A DNA stretch of 64,000 nucleotides. It comes from an uncultured Verrucomicrobiales bacterium. GTDB lineage: Bacteria > Verrucomicrobiota > Verrucomicrobiia > Verrucomicrobiales > DEV007. The stretch is from positions 62,001-126,000 of the forward strand of contig CALSSN010000008.1 of the NCBI GenBank assembly GCA_943789025.1. The letters are read 5' to 3'. Positions 9,751-20,440 of this stretch are shown piece by piece. Position numbers and translations under genes: made by a program. Position 1 is the first letter of the stretch; each line of letters starts with the position of its first letter. The notes beneath the pieces are model-generated. The model worked only from the letters and a program-made list of their open reading frames with translations. It did not search any database and had not been told where the DNA came from.

Positions 9751-10032
9751 ATGGAATTTGACTGGCTCGACATCAGTTTTGATCTCAAAAAAATCACACC
9801 TCGTGAGATTGAGGAAGCTTTCGAGGACCCTTTCGCGCTCCGCATTCTTCCCGACACTGAGATTGCTGGTGATGAGGCCCGCTATTTCTGCCTCGGAAAA
9901 AGCATCAGCGACCGCGCTATCTTCAGCGTGTTCTGGACCGATGGAAAAAACTATCGCGTTCTCCTTGCCCGTGACATGACTGATGCCGAGTCAACCTTTT
10001 ATCGCCGCAAGATCGCCGAGATCCACGGTTGA
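9751..10032 (+). CDS. BrnT-like toxin of a type II toxin-antitoxin pair
   Basis: This 93-residue protein begins MEFDWLD. Its EIEEAFEDPFAL, DEARYFCLGKS and YRVLLARDMTDAE segments match the pattern of the BrnT family, RelE-fold ribonucleases. The frame is open further upstream, but the BrnT-like similarity begins at this ATG. The gene is followed 29 bp later by a CopG/BrnA-like antitoxin, the normal toxin-first order of brnTA. The assignment rests on pattern and gene order, and the sequence is divergent. Confidence 0.68.
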   Translation: MEFDWLDISFDLKKITPREIEEAFEDPFALRILPDTEIAGDEARYFCLGKSISDRAIFSVFWTDGKNYRVLLARDMTDAESTFYRRKIAEIHG

Positions 10033-10061
10033 ATCCTTAGACCCATCTTCTTCCTGACCAC

Positions 10062-10355
10062 GTGAAAACAATTACCAACTGGAGCGACATTCCGGAATTT
10101 TCTTCCGAAGATGAAGAGGCTGATTTCTGGCAAGTGACAGAACTGGATCCTTCGCTCATGAACGGATCTATCCTGATTCCTGACACAAAGGAATCCACCA
10201 CAATTACTCTGCGTTTCGACCCGCGCATGCTCGCACGCGTCAAGCGGGTTGCTCGAAGTCGCTATCTTAATTACCAGAGCATGATCAAACAGTGGCTGAG
10301 TGAGCGGCTGGAGGAGGAGGCGCACCGAACCGCATCACCCAACGACGATAGATAA
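10062..10355 (+). CDS. BrnA/CopG-like antitoxin
   Basis: The protein has 97 residues and starts with GTG. The N-terminal half is acidic. The C-terminal half has the ribbon-helix-helix pattern TITLRFDPRMLARVKRVA followed by a helix containing NYQSMIKQWL, as in CopG-type antitoxins that bind DNA and neutralise a partner toxin. It lies immediately downstream of the BrnT-like gene and would be expected to autoregulate the pair. I saw no clear operator palindrome upstream of 9751. Confidence 0.68.
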   Translation: MKTITNWSDIPEFSSEDEEADFWQVTELDPSLMNGSILIPDTKESTTITLRFDPRMLARVKRVARSRYLNYQSMIKQWLSERLEEEAHRTASPNDDR

Positions 10356-10359
10356 ATAA

Positions 10360-12885
<2,526 letters not shown>

Positions 12886-13482
12886 ATCCCTCTCTGTGCC
12901 CTTTCTTACACCGCTGTGCACCTTTGCTAGCCTTGGGAGGTGAGACTGCTCTTCCTTCTTCCGGTTTCCTCGCGTTGACGCTCGGCTCCTGCACTTCGCC
13001 CACCGGTCAGCCTCTCTCATCCCACCACCGGCACCTCGAATGGCCGAGCAATGGTCTTCCGAGCGATCGTCTTTCGCCACAAGAGATGCATTCCACTACC
13101 ACCAGCACCAGCATTGTCACCACCAGCTACCGGGTGACTTCTGAGCAGACGGGATCGAGGCAGAGCACCCGCTCTCGCAGCAGCTCCGTGGTCCCGGGAG
13201 TGGGGAACTCCACCATCATCATCGAAAGAGCCAATCATTTTATCAGGTGGCCATAGGCACCACTACCGCTATGGCTTCCCACAGGGGCGACGCCAAGATC
13301 CTAACTGCCGAACTTGGAACTCTCCACGACGGAGTTCTGGTTTTAAGCCATCTGTTCAGAATCGGACGATCTTCCTCGACGCGACTTCGACCCGCAGTAA
13401 AGCACCAAAATCCGACACCAGAAAACCAGCTTCCAGCAACATCGCTCCCGCCATCCGCCATCCGCCTGAGGGATTTTCCAGC
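12886..13482 (+). other. Intergenic stretch with a possible degraded small lipoprotein gene
   Basis: No convincing intact gene lies here. On the plus strand one frame (about 12924-13256) encodes a lipobox-like LTLGSC and a Ser/Thr/Arg-rich segment ending in VVPGVGNSTIII. That style resembles small PVC surface lipoproteins. It lacks a normal start (only TTG), and the coding impression moves to other frames after about 13240. It may be a frameshifted remnant. The minus strand of the same interval gives only a low-complexity reading. Confidence 0.3.
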
Positions 13483-14451
13483 TTATGCCCCCTGATCTAC
13501 ACGATTTCTGCGTTCTCTTACCAGGAAGGCCCGAATGTTTTCCGCGATCTCTGCAACCAGCCTTTGCCGCGAAGCCAGAGACGCCCAGGCACTGTGGGGA
13601 GTGATTAGAAGGTTCGGGATCGTGGCATCGAGCAGGGGATGCTTTTTCTCCGGAGGTTCCTGAGAAATGACATCCAGAGCCGCACCGCCTAAGCTTCCCG
13701 ATCGCAGCGCTTCCACCAGCGCCGGCTCGTCCACCAGACCACCGCGACCGGTATTGATGAGAAAGGCCCCCTGGGGCATCCAAGCGAGAGTTTTCTGGTT
13801 GATCAAGCACTCCGTTTCCGGCGTCAGTGGGCAATGAAGGCTCACAGCATGACAGCTTTTAAAAAATATTTCTCGGCTCAGTCTGGGCCATCCTGCGTGT
13901 GTTGTCTCCTGCGACTGACCCACGCGCCCGAGCGCGACCACTTCCATGCCGAGAGCTTCTGCCCCCACCCCCACCCGGCGCCCTACCTCTCCCACTCCCA
14001 CGATCCCGAGCCGACGCCCGGCCAGCTCGACTATGGGATAATCGAGACGGCAGAAGATCGGGCTCTCGGCCCAGAGCACTGCTTCTCCGGCATAGCGGTG
14101 AATGTTAGTCGCCAGATTCAAGAGCAGTGCCAGTGTGTGCTGCACAACTCCCGGGGTTGAGTAACCGGCCACATTGGCCACGCCAATGCCGCGCTCCCTG
14201 GCTGCCGCAAGATCAATATTATTGGTCCCGGTCGCGCAGACACAGACCAGTTCGAGCCGTGACGCAGCCTCCATTTCGAGAGCCCCCAGAACCACCTTGT
14301 TGGTCAGCACAACCTCGGCATCTGCAATGCGTTCCGCCACCTCATCTGGAGCAGTCACCCCATGACAGGTCAGCGATCCCAGCGCCTCAATCGGCCCGAG
14401 ATTGATATCCCCCGCATCCGTGGTGTCCGCGTCTAGAAAAACGATTTTCAC
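13483..14451 (-). CDS. D-isomer-specific 2-hydroxyacid dehydrogenase (hydroxypyruvate/glyoxylate reductase-like)
   Basis: The protein has 322 residues. The Rossmann motif is GIVGVGEVG (about 149-157). The catalytic triad is R236 (NTGRGG), E265 (SQEPPE) and H286 (TPHSAW). The family reduces 2-keto acids with NAD(P)H; the sequence most resembles glycerate dehydrogenase/hydroxypyruvate reductase. Glycerate kinase at 49139-50308 could take the product, but the two are 35 kb apart. It is monocistronic and stands beside the sulfatase remnant at the left border of the accessory region. Confidence 0.85.
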   Translation of the reverse strand: MKIVFLDADTTDAGDINLGPIEALGSLTCHGVTAPDEVAERIADAEVVLTNKVVLGALEMEAASRLELVCVCATGTNNIDLAAARERGIGVANVAGYSTPGVVQHTLALLLNLATNIHRYAGEAVLWAESPIFCRLDYPIVELAGRRLGIVGVGEVGRRVGVGAEALGMEVVALGRVGQSQETTHAGWPRLSREIFFKSCHAVSLHCPLTPETECLINQKTLAWMPQGAFLINTGRGGLVDEPALVEALRSGSLGGAALDVISQEPPEKKHPLLDATIPNLLITPHSAWASLASRQRLVAEIAENIRAFLVRERRNRVDQGA

Positions 14452-14470
14452 TGCGCAACTATCTCCTGAC

Positions 14471-14611
14471 TCAAGGTATTCTCGATCCTGTTTCTTCCAG
14501 AAGCTTACGCAGAATTGCTTCCAGCTCTTCCACTTTCTCAGGCATTGTGCTGGTGAGGTATGAAGCCTCGCTCAGGTCATCTTCTAGATTGTAGAGTTCG
14601 AATTCCCATTC
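14471..14611 (-). pseudogene. Sulfatase gene, 3'-terminal remnant
   Basis: Reading leftward from 14611 gives 46 sense codons and a TGA at 14471-14473. The peptide contains EFELYNLEDDLSEA, then LEAILRKLLEE, which is how many PVC arylsulfatases end (the LYNLxxDxxE motif). The codon just upstream (14612-14614) is a stop, and the bases beyond are AT-rich and unrelated, so the 5' part of the gene has been lost. The break at about 14612 marks the left boundary of the rearranged region. Confidence 0.75.
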
Positions 14612-14847
14612 TCAACCATAGTTGAACCATTTTCTTTGTAACCCAAAACCGCTGTTTCTTAATTGTAATTTTTACATGATATGTCTGGAAAATACAATAC
14701 TAAATACAGTATCTGAATTCTGGTGTGTTTATCTAGTATTTTTTATATCGCTTAACATTAATAAGTTATATAAAAACTTTTATTTTGGCGCGAAAGATGC
14801 GGTTAAAACCCCAGAGAGAAATTTTTTGGTATAACAAAACTGCCTTA
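14612..14847. other. AT-rich segment of foreign composition, no gene
   Basis: The base composition drops sharply to AT-rich between about 14615 and 14840, unlike both flanks. An open frame at 14622-14834 exists but encodes a Phe/Asn/Leu-rich peptide typical of random AT-rich DNA, with no start context. I see no gene here. Its position, between a truncated gene and a tandem repeat, suggests inserted or scrambled DNA. Confidence 0.5.
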
Positions 14848-14972
14848 CAGCCTTTTATCCCTCCCCCAACCCAAAAAAACCCCAACCTAACAAACCCCAG
14901 CTTTTCATCCCTCTCCCGACCCAAAAAACCCCGACCCAAAAAACCCCAGCCTTTACCCCCTCCCCCCCTCGC
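14848..14972. repeat. Imperfect tandem repeat of about 50 bp, C-rich with A-tracts
   Basis: Unit 1 is 14848-14897, unit 2 is 14898-14946, and a partial third unit starts at 14947. Each begins CAGC(C)TTT, continues with a run of CCCTC/CCC, then CCCAAAAAA and CCCC. Inside unit 2 a GACCCAAAAAACCCC element is itself doubled. The minus strand is therefore rich in runs of three or more G and could fold into a G-quadruplex. No gene overlaps it. Confidence 0.75.
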
Positions 14973-15135
14973 TCTAGATCCGCTTAATTGTTTTTTCACG
15001 TTGAGAAAGTAGAGCATATTTCTTGGTTGCCCCGCCCTCGGCTTCTCGGGCACTTTTTTGTGTCTTCTTGTCTGGGTGGGTTTTTTGTTGGTATCATTGT
15101 TCTTCTCTCCCCGGCTGCCGTAAAAGCCCCTGATG

Positions 15136-15531
15136 CGCTATGACGGTCAGGCATGGGAGCTGATGCATAACCGGGTGAGCTAACTTTTCGGGGACAGAGG
15201 CGGCCAGGCCTGGGAGACGACCATGCTTCCTTTCGGGAGACTGATTCCCCATTCCATTGTGGCACCGTCGACGGCACGCGCTTCGCGACGTTCCTGACGC
15301 TCAGTCTGGCCGGAGACGAGCTCACTCTCGATTTCACCAGGGAGCTGATGACGAACGAGGAGGTCGGAACCGATGCGGTCACCGATTATCTTTTGGTGAG
15401 TTCCTCTTCGGCCGATTACGTGGGGCACCTCTTCGGCCCGTCCAGTCTCGAGATGGAGGACGACCTGCTGTGGCTGAACCGGACGATCTCCAAACTACTG
15501 GCACTGGTCGAGAAAAAGGTTGGGCTGGTCA
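15136..15531 (+). pseudogene. Alkaline phosphatase (PafA-like) fragment
   Basis: The segment shows the C-terminal half of a PafA-type alkaline phosphatase/phosphodiesterase: YDGQAWELMHN, then GDELTLDFTRELM, then the metal-site region DYVGHLFGPSSLE. It is broken by an in-frame TAA at 15181-15183 and a frame change near 15245-15265. It lacks the N-terminal nucleophile region altogether. From about 15270 the frame stays open and runs without interruption into FixJ-like sequence, so the 3' end is an in-frame fusion rather than a normal stop. Confidence 0.72.
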
Positions 15532-15832
15532 ATGTCCACGATCTTTCTCTGGCTCTGCAGGAAGCGCTGCGGCGACGCTCAGCCGACACGCGTGCGGAGG
15601 GCGAGCGCAGTCGGCTGCAAACGCTTTCGCCTCGCGAGCGGGAGGTTCTGACCCATGTGATCACGGGTAAACTCAACAAGCAGATCGCAGCGGACCTCGA
15701 GATCTCGGGATCTCGGAACAGACGGTGAAGCTGCACCGCATGCATGTGACCGACAAGTTGGGGGTGGCCTCGGTGGCGGAACTCGTCCGGCTGGCTGGTC
15801 GTGCGGGGCTCGATCCGGCCGCCAGCCATTGA
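15532..15832 (+). pseudogene. FixJ-type LuxR-family HTH fragment, frameshifted
   Basis: The LuxR-type DNA-binding domain is recognisable: LTPREREVL-like LSPREREVLTHVI, then NKQIAADLEIS, then (in another frame) TVKLHRMHVTDKLG and VAELVRLA, with a stop at 15830-15832. The frame is broken by an exact 8-bp tandem duplication (GATCTCGG at 15701-15708 and 15709-15716); removing one copy restores the reading frame. The receiver domain that should precede it is absent, being replaced by the alkaline phosphatase fragment. Confidence 0.78.
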
Positions 15833-15935
15833 CTGATTGAACCAAGGTAGCATGGCGGTGAGCGCCGGGTTCGTATAGGCTGAGGATCAGTGATTGTTAC
15901 TCCTCGGCGGATTCAAACAGCTAAGGAATATATAG

Positions 15936-16235
15936 ACGGAGACGACGATAGCTCTGAGCATTGCAGCGAATTTTCTCCAGCACATCGACGGAAACTGGTT
16001 TGACTGTGTGCTTCTTGATCTGCATCTGTCGGGGCAAGCGGATGGCTTTGTGGTGCTCGACGCTCTCCGCAACCCGGGCACCCGCCCGCCCATCATCATG
16101 ATGACGGCTTGTGACGAACTCGGAAACGCGCAGCGTGCGGCGCGTCTAAGTACCACGGCCTATTTGCTGAAGCCAATGGACGAAACGACCATCACCGGTG
16201 CCATCAACCAGGCCATGGTAAATCCTAAGGGATAA
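15936..16235 (+). pseudogene. Response-regulator receiver-domain fragment
   Basis: The open segment after the TAG at 15933 encodes the second half of a receiver domain: CVLLDLHLSG (phospho-acceptor Asp), PPIIMMTA (conserved Thr) and AYLLKPMDE (conserved Lys), ending at 16235. The first beta strand and the acidic pair are missing and no credible start is seen. It resembles FixJ-type receivers, but it lies downstream of the FixJ HTH fragment, the reverse of the normal domain order, so the two do not form one gene. Confidence 0.68.
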
Positions 16236-16371
16236 ACTAAAATTTAATTGCAAGCGGTCGCCTTTCTGATAAGAGCAACTAATCAGTTTTGCGGCGCTGC
16301 GGGGGGACGGTGCATTCAATTAAATCCCGATCTCCACCGCTAACGTCAGCAACATGTTCCAGTAGCGAATC

Positions 16372-16995
16372 GGTGAGAAGAACACCAACTGGGAAGGTGG
16401 CTATCGTGTGCCAACGCTTATCCGCTGGCCCGGGGTGATCGAGGGCGGCACGGTCGTCAATGATATCGGCTCCCACGAGGATATGCTACCGACACTGCTC
16501 GCCGCTGCCGGTGACAGCACCGTCAAGGCGGATCTGCGTGAGGGGCGCCAGGTTGGAGACATGACCTATAAGGTGCACGTGGACGGATATGACCTCGGGC
16601 CGGCCCTCAAGGGTGAGTCCGAGTGGCCGCACAAGGAGTTCATCTACTGGACCGATGACGGCAACGTCGCCGGGCTACGTTACAACAACTGGAAGATGGT
16701 GTTCCTCGAGCAGCGTGGACATGGCTTTGACGTCTGGCAGGAGCCCTTCGTCGAGCTCCGCCTGCCCAAGCTGTTCAACCTGCGCACCGACCCCTTCGAG
16801 CGGGCCGACCATGAGGCGATGTCTTATCCTCAGTGGCGGATGGAGCGCGCGTTCCTGATCGCCCCGGCGGCCGCCTACGTCGGGCAGTGGTTGCAGAGCT
16901 TCAAGGAGTTCCCGCCGCGCCAGGAACCAGGCAGCTTCAACCTTAGCAGGGTGATGGAAGCTGTGACCGCGGGCGCCAAAGGCAGCGGCAACTGA
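16372..16995 (+). pseudogene. Arylsulfatase, 5'-truncated (C-terminal third only)
   Basis: Similarity begins at GEKNTNWEGGYRVP, a conserved sulfatase segment, and runs through IRWPGVIEGG and LFNLRTDPFERAD to a normal TGA. Everything upstream, including the Cys/Ser-x-Pro-x-Arg formylglycine motif and the metal site, is missing; a TAG lies at 16363-16365. An ORF could start at GTG 16408, but the product would be inactive. An intact terminator follows at 17020-17055, then the Bat-type operon. PVC sulfatases often sit beside such operons. Confidence 0.82.
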
Positions 16996-17019
16996 TGCTT
17001 CATTGACCTGACCCATCTA

Positions 17020-17055
17020 GGGCCGCACCTGTTCTATCCGGGTGCGGCCCTTTTT
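17020..17055 (+). terminator. Rho-independent terminator after the sulfatase remnant
   Basis: A perfect 10-bp GC-rich stem (GGGCCGCACC pairing with GGTGCGGCCC) with a loop of about 11 nt is followed by TTTTT. It sits 25 bp after the sulfatase stop and just before the moxR start, so it isolates the Bat-type operon from upstream transcription. Confidence 0.8.
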
Positions 17056-17067
17056 AATATCAGCACT

Positions 17068-18027
17068 ATGACTCCTCACCAAGCGATCGGCCAGATCTCG
17101 AAGGCAATGAACGCGGCTGTCATCGGGCAGGAACCGGTGGTGGAAAGCCTTCTGGTCGCCTTTCTCGCCGATGGCCATGTCCTCATGGAAGGCCTGCCGG
17201 GCGTTGCCAAGACCCGCTCGATCAAAACCCTCGGCAAGCTCGTCGAGAGCGATTTCAGCCGTGTGCAGTTCACGCCGGATCTATTGCCCTCCGACGTGAC
17301 TGGCTCGGAGATCTATCGCGAACAGACCGGCAACTTCGATTTTCAAGCAGGGCCGATTTTCGGCAACCTGGTCCTCGCCGACGAGATTAACCGCGCGCCA
17401 GCGAAGGTGCAGGCCGCGCTGTTGGAGGCAATGGAGGAGCGGCAGATTACTGTGGCAGGAACCACTCACAAGCTGCCCGACCTGTTTCTCGTCCTGGCCA
17501 CCCAGAACCCCATCGAGCAGGAGGGCACCTACCCACTGCCGGAGGCGCAGATGGACCGCTTTCTACTTTACGTCAACGTCCCCTACCCGCCGGCCGACAA
17601 CGAGGCCGCAATTCTCAGGCTGGTTCGTGGTGAAAGAGCTGGCACTAGTGCCAAAGCGCCGGAGCCGATTGACCAGGAGGTGATCTTCGCCGCCCGCAGG
17701 GAGGTGGCTGGAATTCACGTCGGTGAGGCCGCCGAGCGTTATATTGTTGACCTCGTAATCGGCACGCGCGAGCCGCAGCGCCATGGTGAGGATCTGGCAA
17801 GGTGGATTCGCCTTGGCGCCAGTCCGCGTGGCACACTTGCTCTCGATGCCGCCGCACGCGCCCACGCCTGGTTGCAGGGGCAGGACTTCGTCTCGCCGGA
17901 GAATATTCGCGCCGTCGCACCGGCCTGCCTCGCCCACCGGATCCATCTCAGTTATGAAGCCGAAGCCGTCGGCAAGACGCGTAGCGAAGTAGTCGAAGCG
18001 CTTCTCGAAACGGTCGCCAGCGTGTGA
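17068..18027 (+). CDS. MoxR-family AAA+ ATPase
   Basis: The protein has 319 residues. Walker A is GLPGVAKT (42-49), Walker B is LVLADEIN, and ATQNPIEQEGTYPLPEAQ is the MoxR signature near sensor 1. MoxR ATPases work as chaperones with von Willebrand (VWA) proteins encoded beside them. It is the first of seven genes joined by overlaps or gaps of 0-2 nt, and its TGA overlaps the GTG of the DUF58 gene. Composition is more GC-rich than the flanking genes, as in the rest of the operon. Confidence 0.92.
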   Translation: MTPHQAIGQISKAMNAAVIGQEPVVESLLVAFLADGHVLMEGLPGVAKTRSIKTLGKLVESDFSRVQFTPDLLPSDVTGSEIYREQTGNFDFQAGPIFGNLVLADEINRAPAKVQAALLEAMEERQITVAGTTHKLPDLFLVLATQNPIEQEGTYPLPEAQMDRFLLYVNVPYPPADNEAAILRLVRGERAGTSAKAPEPIDQEVIFAARREVAGIHVGEAAERYIVDLVIGTREPQRHGEDLARWIRLGASPRGTLALDAAARAHAWLQGQDFVSPENIRAVAPACLAHRIHLSYEAEAVGKTRSEVVEALLETVASV

Positions 18028-18962
18028 GCCCTATCCCCATGGACGCCCGGATCACGATCACACTCGACGAGTTGGTCCTTCTCCAGGCCGACGCCCGTGG
18101 CTTTTCGTTCCTGCCACGCCAACCTGTCCACTCTCTGCTCTCTGGCCGTCACGCCTCCAGGCTGCGCGGCCGCGGCCTCGCCTTCGAGGAGCTCCGCCAT
18201 TACGCCCAGGGCGATGACGTGCGGACGATCGACTGGAAGGCGACGGCACGGCTGCGCAAACCGCATGTCCGCGTCTATGCTGAAGAGCGCGAGCGTCCCG
18301 TCCTGCTGGTGGTCGACCAGCGCTCACCGATGTTCTTCGGCAGTCGCCGGGCGATGAAATCAGTTGCCGCTGCCGAGCTGGCCGCGCTCGCCACCTGGCG
18401 TACGCTCCAGGCCGGCGATCGGGTGGGTGGTATCATCTTCGGAGATAATGAGGTCATCGATCTCCGTCCGCAGCGCAGCCAGACCGCGGGGCTGCGGCTG
18501 CTGCACGAGGTGACCCGCCTTAACCAGGCGCTCGCTGAAGGTCCTGCTGCTTCGGGTGATATCGGCATCAACACTGCTCTTGAGGCGGCCGCTCGCCGCG
18601 CCAACCATGACCATCTGGTCGTCGTGATCAGCGACCTCGATGGGGCGGACGAAGACACTCAACGCCTCGCCACCCGACTTGCGGCCCACAACGATGTGCT
18701 GATCGTCGCGGTCTACGATCCTCTCGGTGCCTCGCTTTGGAACCATCCCGGCATGGTCGCCTCGACCAGGGAAGGTCTATTGCCGTTGCCGGCGGGCAGC
18801 GGCTTTCCAGCCGATTTTCAACAACAGTTCACCGACCTCCTCGATAGGTGGCGCGAGATTTTCCGGGCCCTGCAGGTGCCTGTTCTCCCCATTTCCACAG
18901 CCACTCCTCCCGCCGGGCAGTTGCGGGAGCTTTTCGGCCAGCACTTTTCAGTTGGGAAATGA
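18024..18962 (+). CDS. DUF58 domain protein
   Basis: The protein has 312 residues. The DUF58 core motif FEELRHYAQGDDVRTIDW is followed by RERPVLLVVDQR, which lies at the start of a VWA-like fold (degenerate MIDAS: DQRSP). DUF58 proteins accompany MoxR ATPases and are thought to be their clients or adaptors. There is no transmembrane segment at the N-terminus. The start is the GTG overlapping the moxR stop; an ATG five codons later is possible. Confidence 0.9.
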   Translation: MSPIPMDARITITLDELVLLQADARGFSFLPRQPVHSLLSGRHASRLRGRGLAFEELRHYAQGDDVRTIDWKATARLRKPHVRVYAEERERPVLLVVDQRSPMFFGSRRAMKSVAAAELAALATWRTLQAGDRVGGIIFGDNEVIDLRPQRSQTAGLRLLHEVTRLNQALAEGPAASGDIGINTALEAAARRANHDHLVVVISDLDGADEDTQRLATRLAAHNDVLIVAVYDPLGASLWNHPGMVASTREGLLPLPAGSGFPADFQQQFTDLLDRWREIFRALQVPVLPISTATPPAGQLRELFGQHFSVGK

Positions 18963-19414
18963 ACGATCACGCCACCAGTCTCGATCGGCTCCATGATCTG
19001 GCACTTCCCCCCGAGGTGTCCTGGTGGCCGTTGGCGCTGGGCTGGCATTTCGTCGTCACCTGCGTCGGCATCATCGCCTTCGGTCTCGCGGTGCGGCTCT
19101 GGAAGCGTCGCCAGGCCAATGCCTATCGCCGCGCTGCGCTGCGCGAACTGCAGCAGGCTCAGGACCTCGTCACCATCGCCGAAGTCCTGCGCCGCACTGC
19201 GCTTGCTGTAGCACCGAGATCGGTGATCGCCGCGAGCTCGGGCAGAGACTGGGTGGACTGGCTCGCGCAACAGATTGGAGAGCCGGTGCCTGACGAGGTC
19301 CGCACCGAGCTGGCTTCAGGAATCTACAGCCGCCGTCCCCACGGCCGCGACATAGAACCCGTGCGCGCCTTCGCCGCCCGTTGGATCTCCTGTCACCGTC
19401 CCCGTTCATGCTGA
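18959..19414 (+). CDS. DUF4381 family membrane protein
   Basis: The protein has 151 residues. A single transmembrane helix (about 26-46) is followed by a basic stretch (KRRQANAYRRAA) and a helical cytoplasmic domain ending in a cysteine-containing tail. This matches the DUF4381 proteins placed third in MoxR-VWA operons. The ATG overlaps the DUF58 stop (ATGA). Its role is unknown; position suggests a membrane anchor for the MoxR-DUF58 module. Confidence 0.8.
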   Translation: MNDHATSLDRLHDLALPPEVSWWPLALGWHFVVTCVGIIAFGLAVRLWKRRQANAYRRAALRELQQAQDLVTIAEVLRRTALAVAPRSVIAASSGRDWVDWLAQQIGEPVPDEVRTELASGIYSRRPHGRDIEPVRAFAARWISCHRPRSC

Positions 19415-20439
19415 CATTCACCCATCTCTGGATTTTCGCCTTGTTGCCGCTCCCGTGGCTGTTGCGGGCGCTGCTGCCCGCCCGGAAGGTTTCCGCTGTG
19501 GCGGTGCGGGTGCCCTTCGGGAAGCGGCTGCGCAGCGCGGTGGGAGGTGGCTCTTCTCAGGCTCCTGTGACCGGGTCCATCGGCGGGAGACTGCTGCCGG
19601 CCTTGATCTGGTTGCTCCTCGTCACTGCCATCGCCAGGCCTCAGTGGCTCGAGCCGCCGGTGACTAAAGACCTTCCCACCCGCGATCTGCTGCTGCTGGT
19701 GGATCTTTCGGGTTCGATGCGGCAGCAGGATTTCACCAGCGCTGCAGGTGCAATGGTCGATCGCCTCAGCGCGGTGAAGGAAGTCCTCGGCGATTTCCTC
19801 ACCAAGCGGGAGGGCGACCGGGTCGGCCTGGTGGTCTTTGGCGATGCGCCCTTTCTGCAGGCGCCCTTTTCGACCGATCTGGACCTCTCCCGCCAGTTGC
19901 TTGAGGAAACCGCCATTGGCATGGCTGGTCCGCGTACCGCGTTTGGCGATGCCATCGGTCTCGGGGTGAGCCTTTTCGAGGCAAGCGATGCCCCCGCGAA
20001 GACGATCATTGCCCTCACCGACGGCAACGACACGAAAAGTCAGGTGCCCCCGGTCGAAGCAGCGCGCATCGCCAGCGAGCGGGACATTCGCATCCACGCT
20101 GTGGCCATGGGAGATCCCTCTACCCTGGGCGAAGAAAAGCTGGATGAGGAAACGCTGCGCCGGGTCGCCGAAACTGCCGGAGGATCGTATTTCTTCGCTG
20201 CTGATCGCCAGGAACTGGACGGAATTTACGAGCAACTCGACCGCATAGAGACCCGCAAGGTGAAGGTCATCAGCCACCGTCCGAAACGGGACCTGTTTTT
20301 CTGGCCCCTGCTGATTGCGCTGCTCATATCGGCGGGTGAGAAGACCCTGGCCGTCCTGCGAAATCACGGCCCTCGGCCCGCGCCGCAACGCCTGAGGTGG
20401 TTCGAGTGCATCCGCTCACCGGGAAACTGGAGGTGGTGA
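19408..20439 (+). CDS. VWA-domain membrane protein, BatA-like
   Basis: The protein has 343 residues. Two N-terminal hydrophobic helices (8-24 and about 62-77) precede a VWA domain with an intact metal-ion-dependent adhesion site, DLSGS (99-103), plus a conserved ALTDG. A third helix lies near residues 295-310. It matches BatA/BatB of aerotolerance operons, where the VWA domain faces the periplasm. I start at the ATG at 19408, which overlaps the previous stop (ATGCTGA); an in-frame start at 19381 adds nine poor residues. Confidence 0.88.
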   Translation: MLTFTHLWIFALLPLPWLLRALLPARKVSAVAVRVPFGKRLRSAVGGGSSQAPVTGSIGGRLLPALIWLLLVTAIARPQWLEPPVTKDLPTRDLLLLVDLSGSMRQQDFTSAAGAMVDRLSAVKEVLGDFLTKREGDRVGLVVFGDAPFLQAPFSTDLDLSRQLLEETAIGMAGPRTAFGDAIGLGVSLFEASDAPAKTIIALTDGNDTKSQVPPVEAARIASERDIRIHAVAMGDPSTLGEEKLDEETLRRVAETAGGSYFFAADRQELDGIYEQLDRIETRKVKVISHRPKRDLFFWPLLIALLISAGEKTLAVLRNHGPRPAPQRLRWFECIRSPGNWRW

Positions 20440-20440
20440 A

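Noticed and set aside
14622-14834. Possible small protein in the AT-rich block
   Set aside because: Amino-acid content is that of random AT-rich DNA (Phe, Asn, Leu, Lys), with no start context.
19393-20388. Frame of 331 codons antisense to the BatA-like gene
   Set aside because: Mirror of a strongly supported VWA gene, with no signature of its own.
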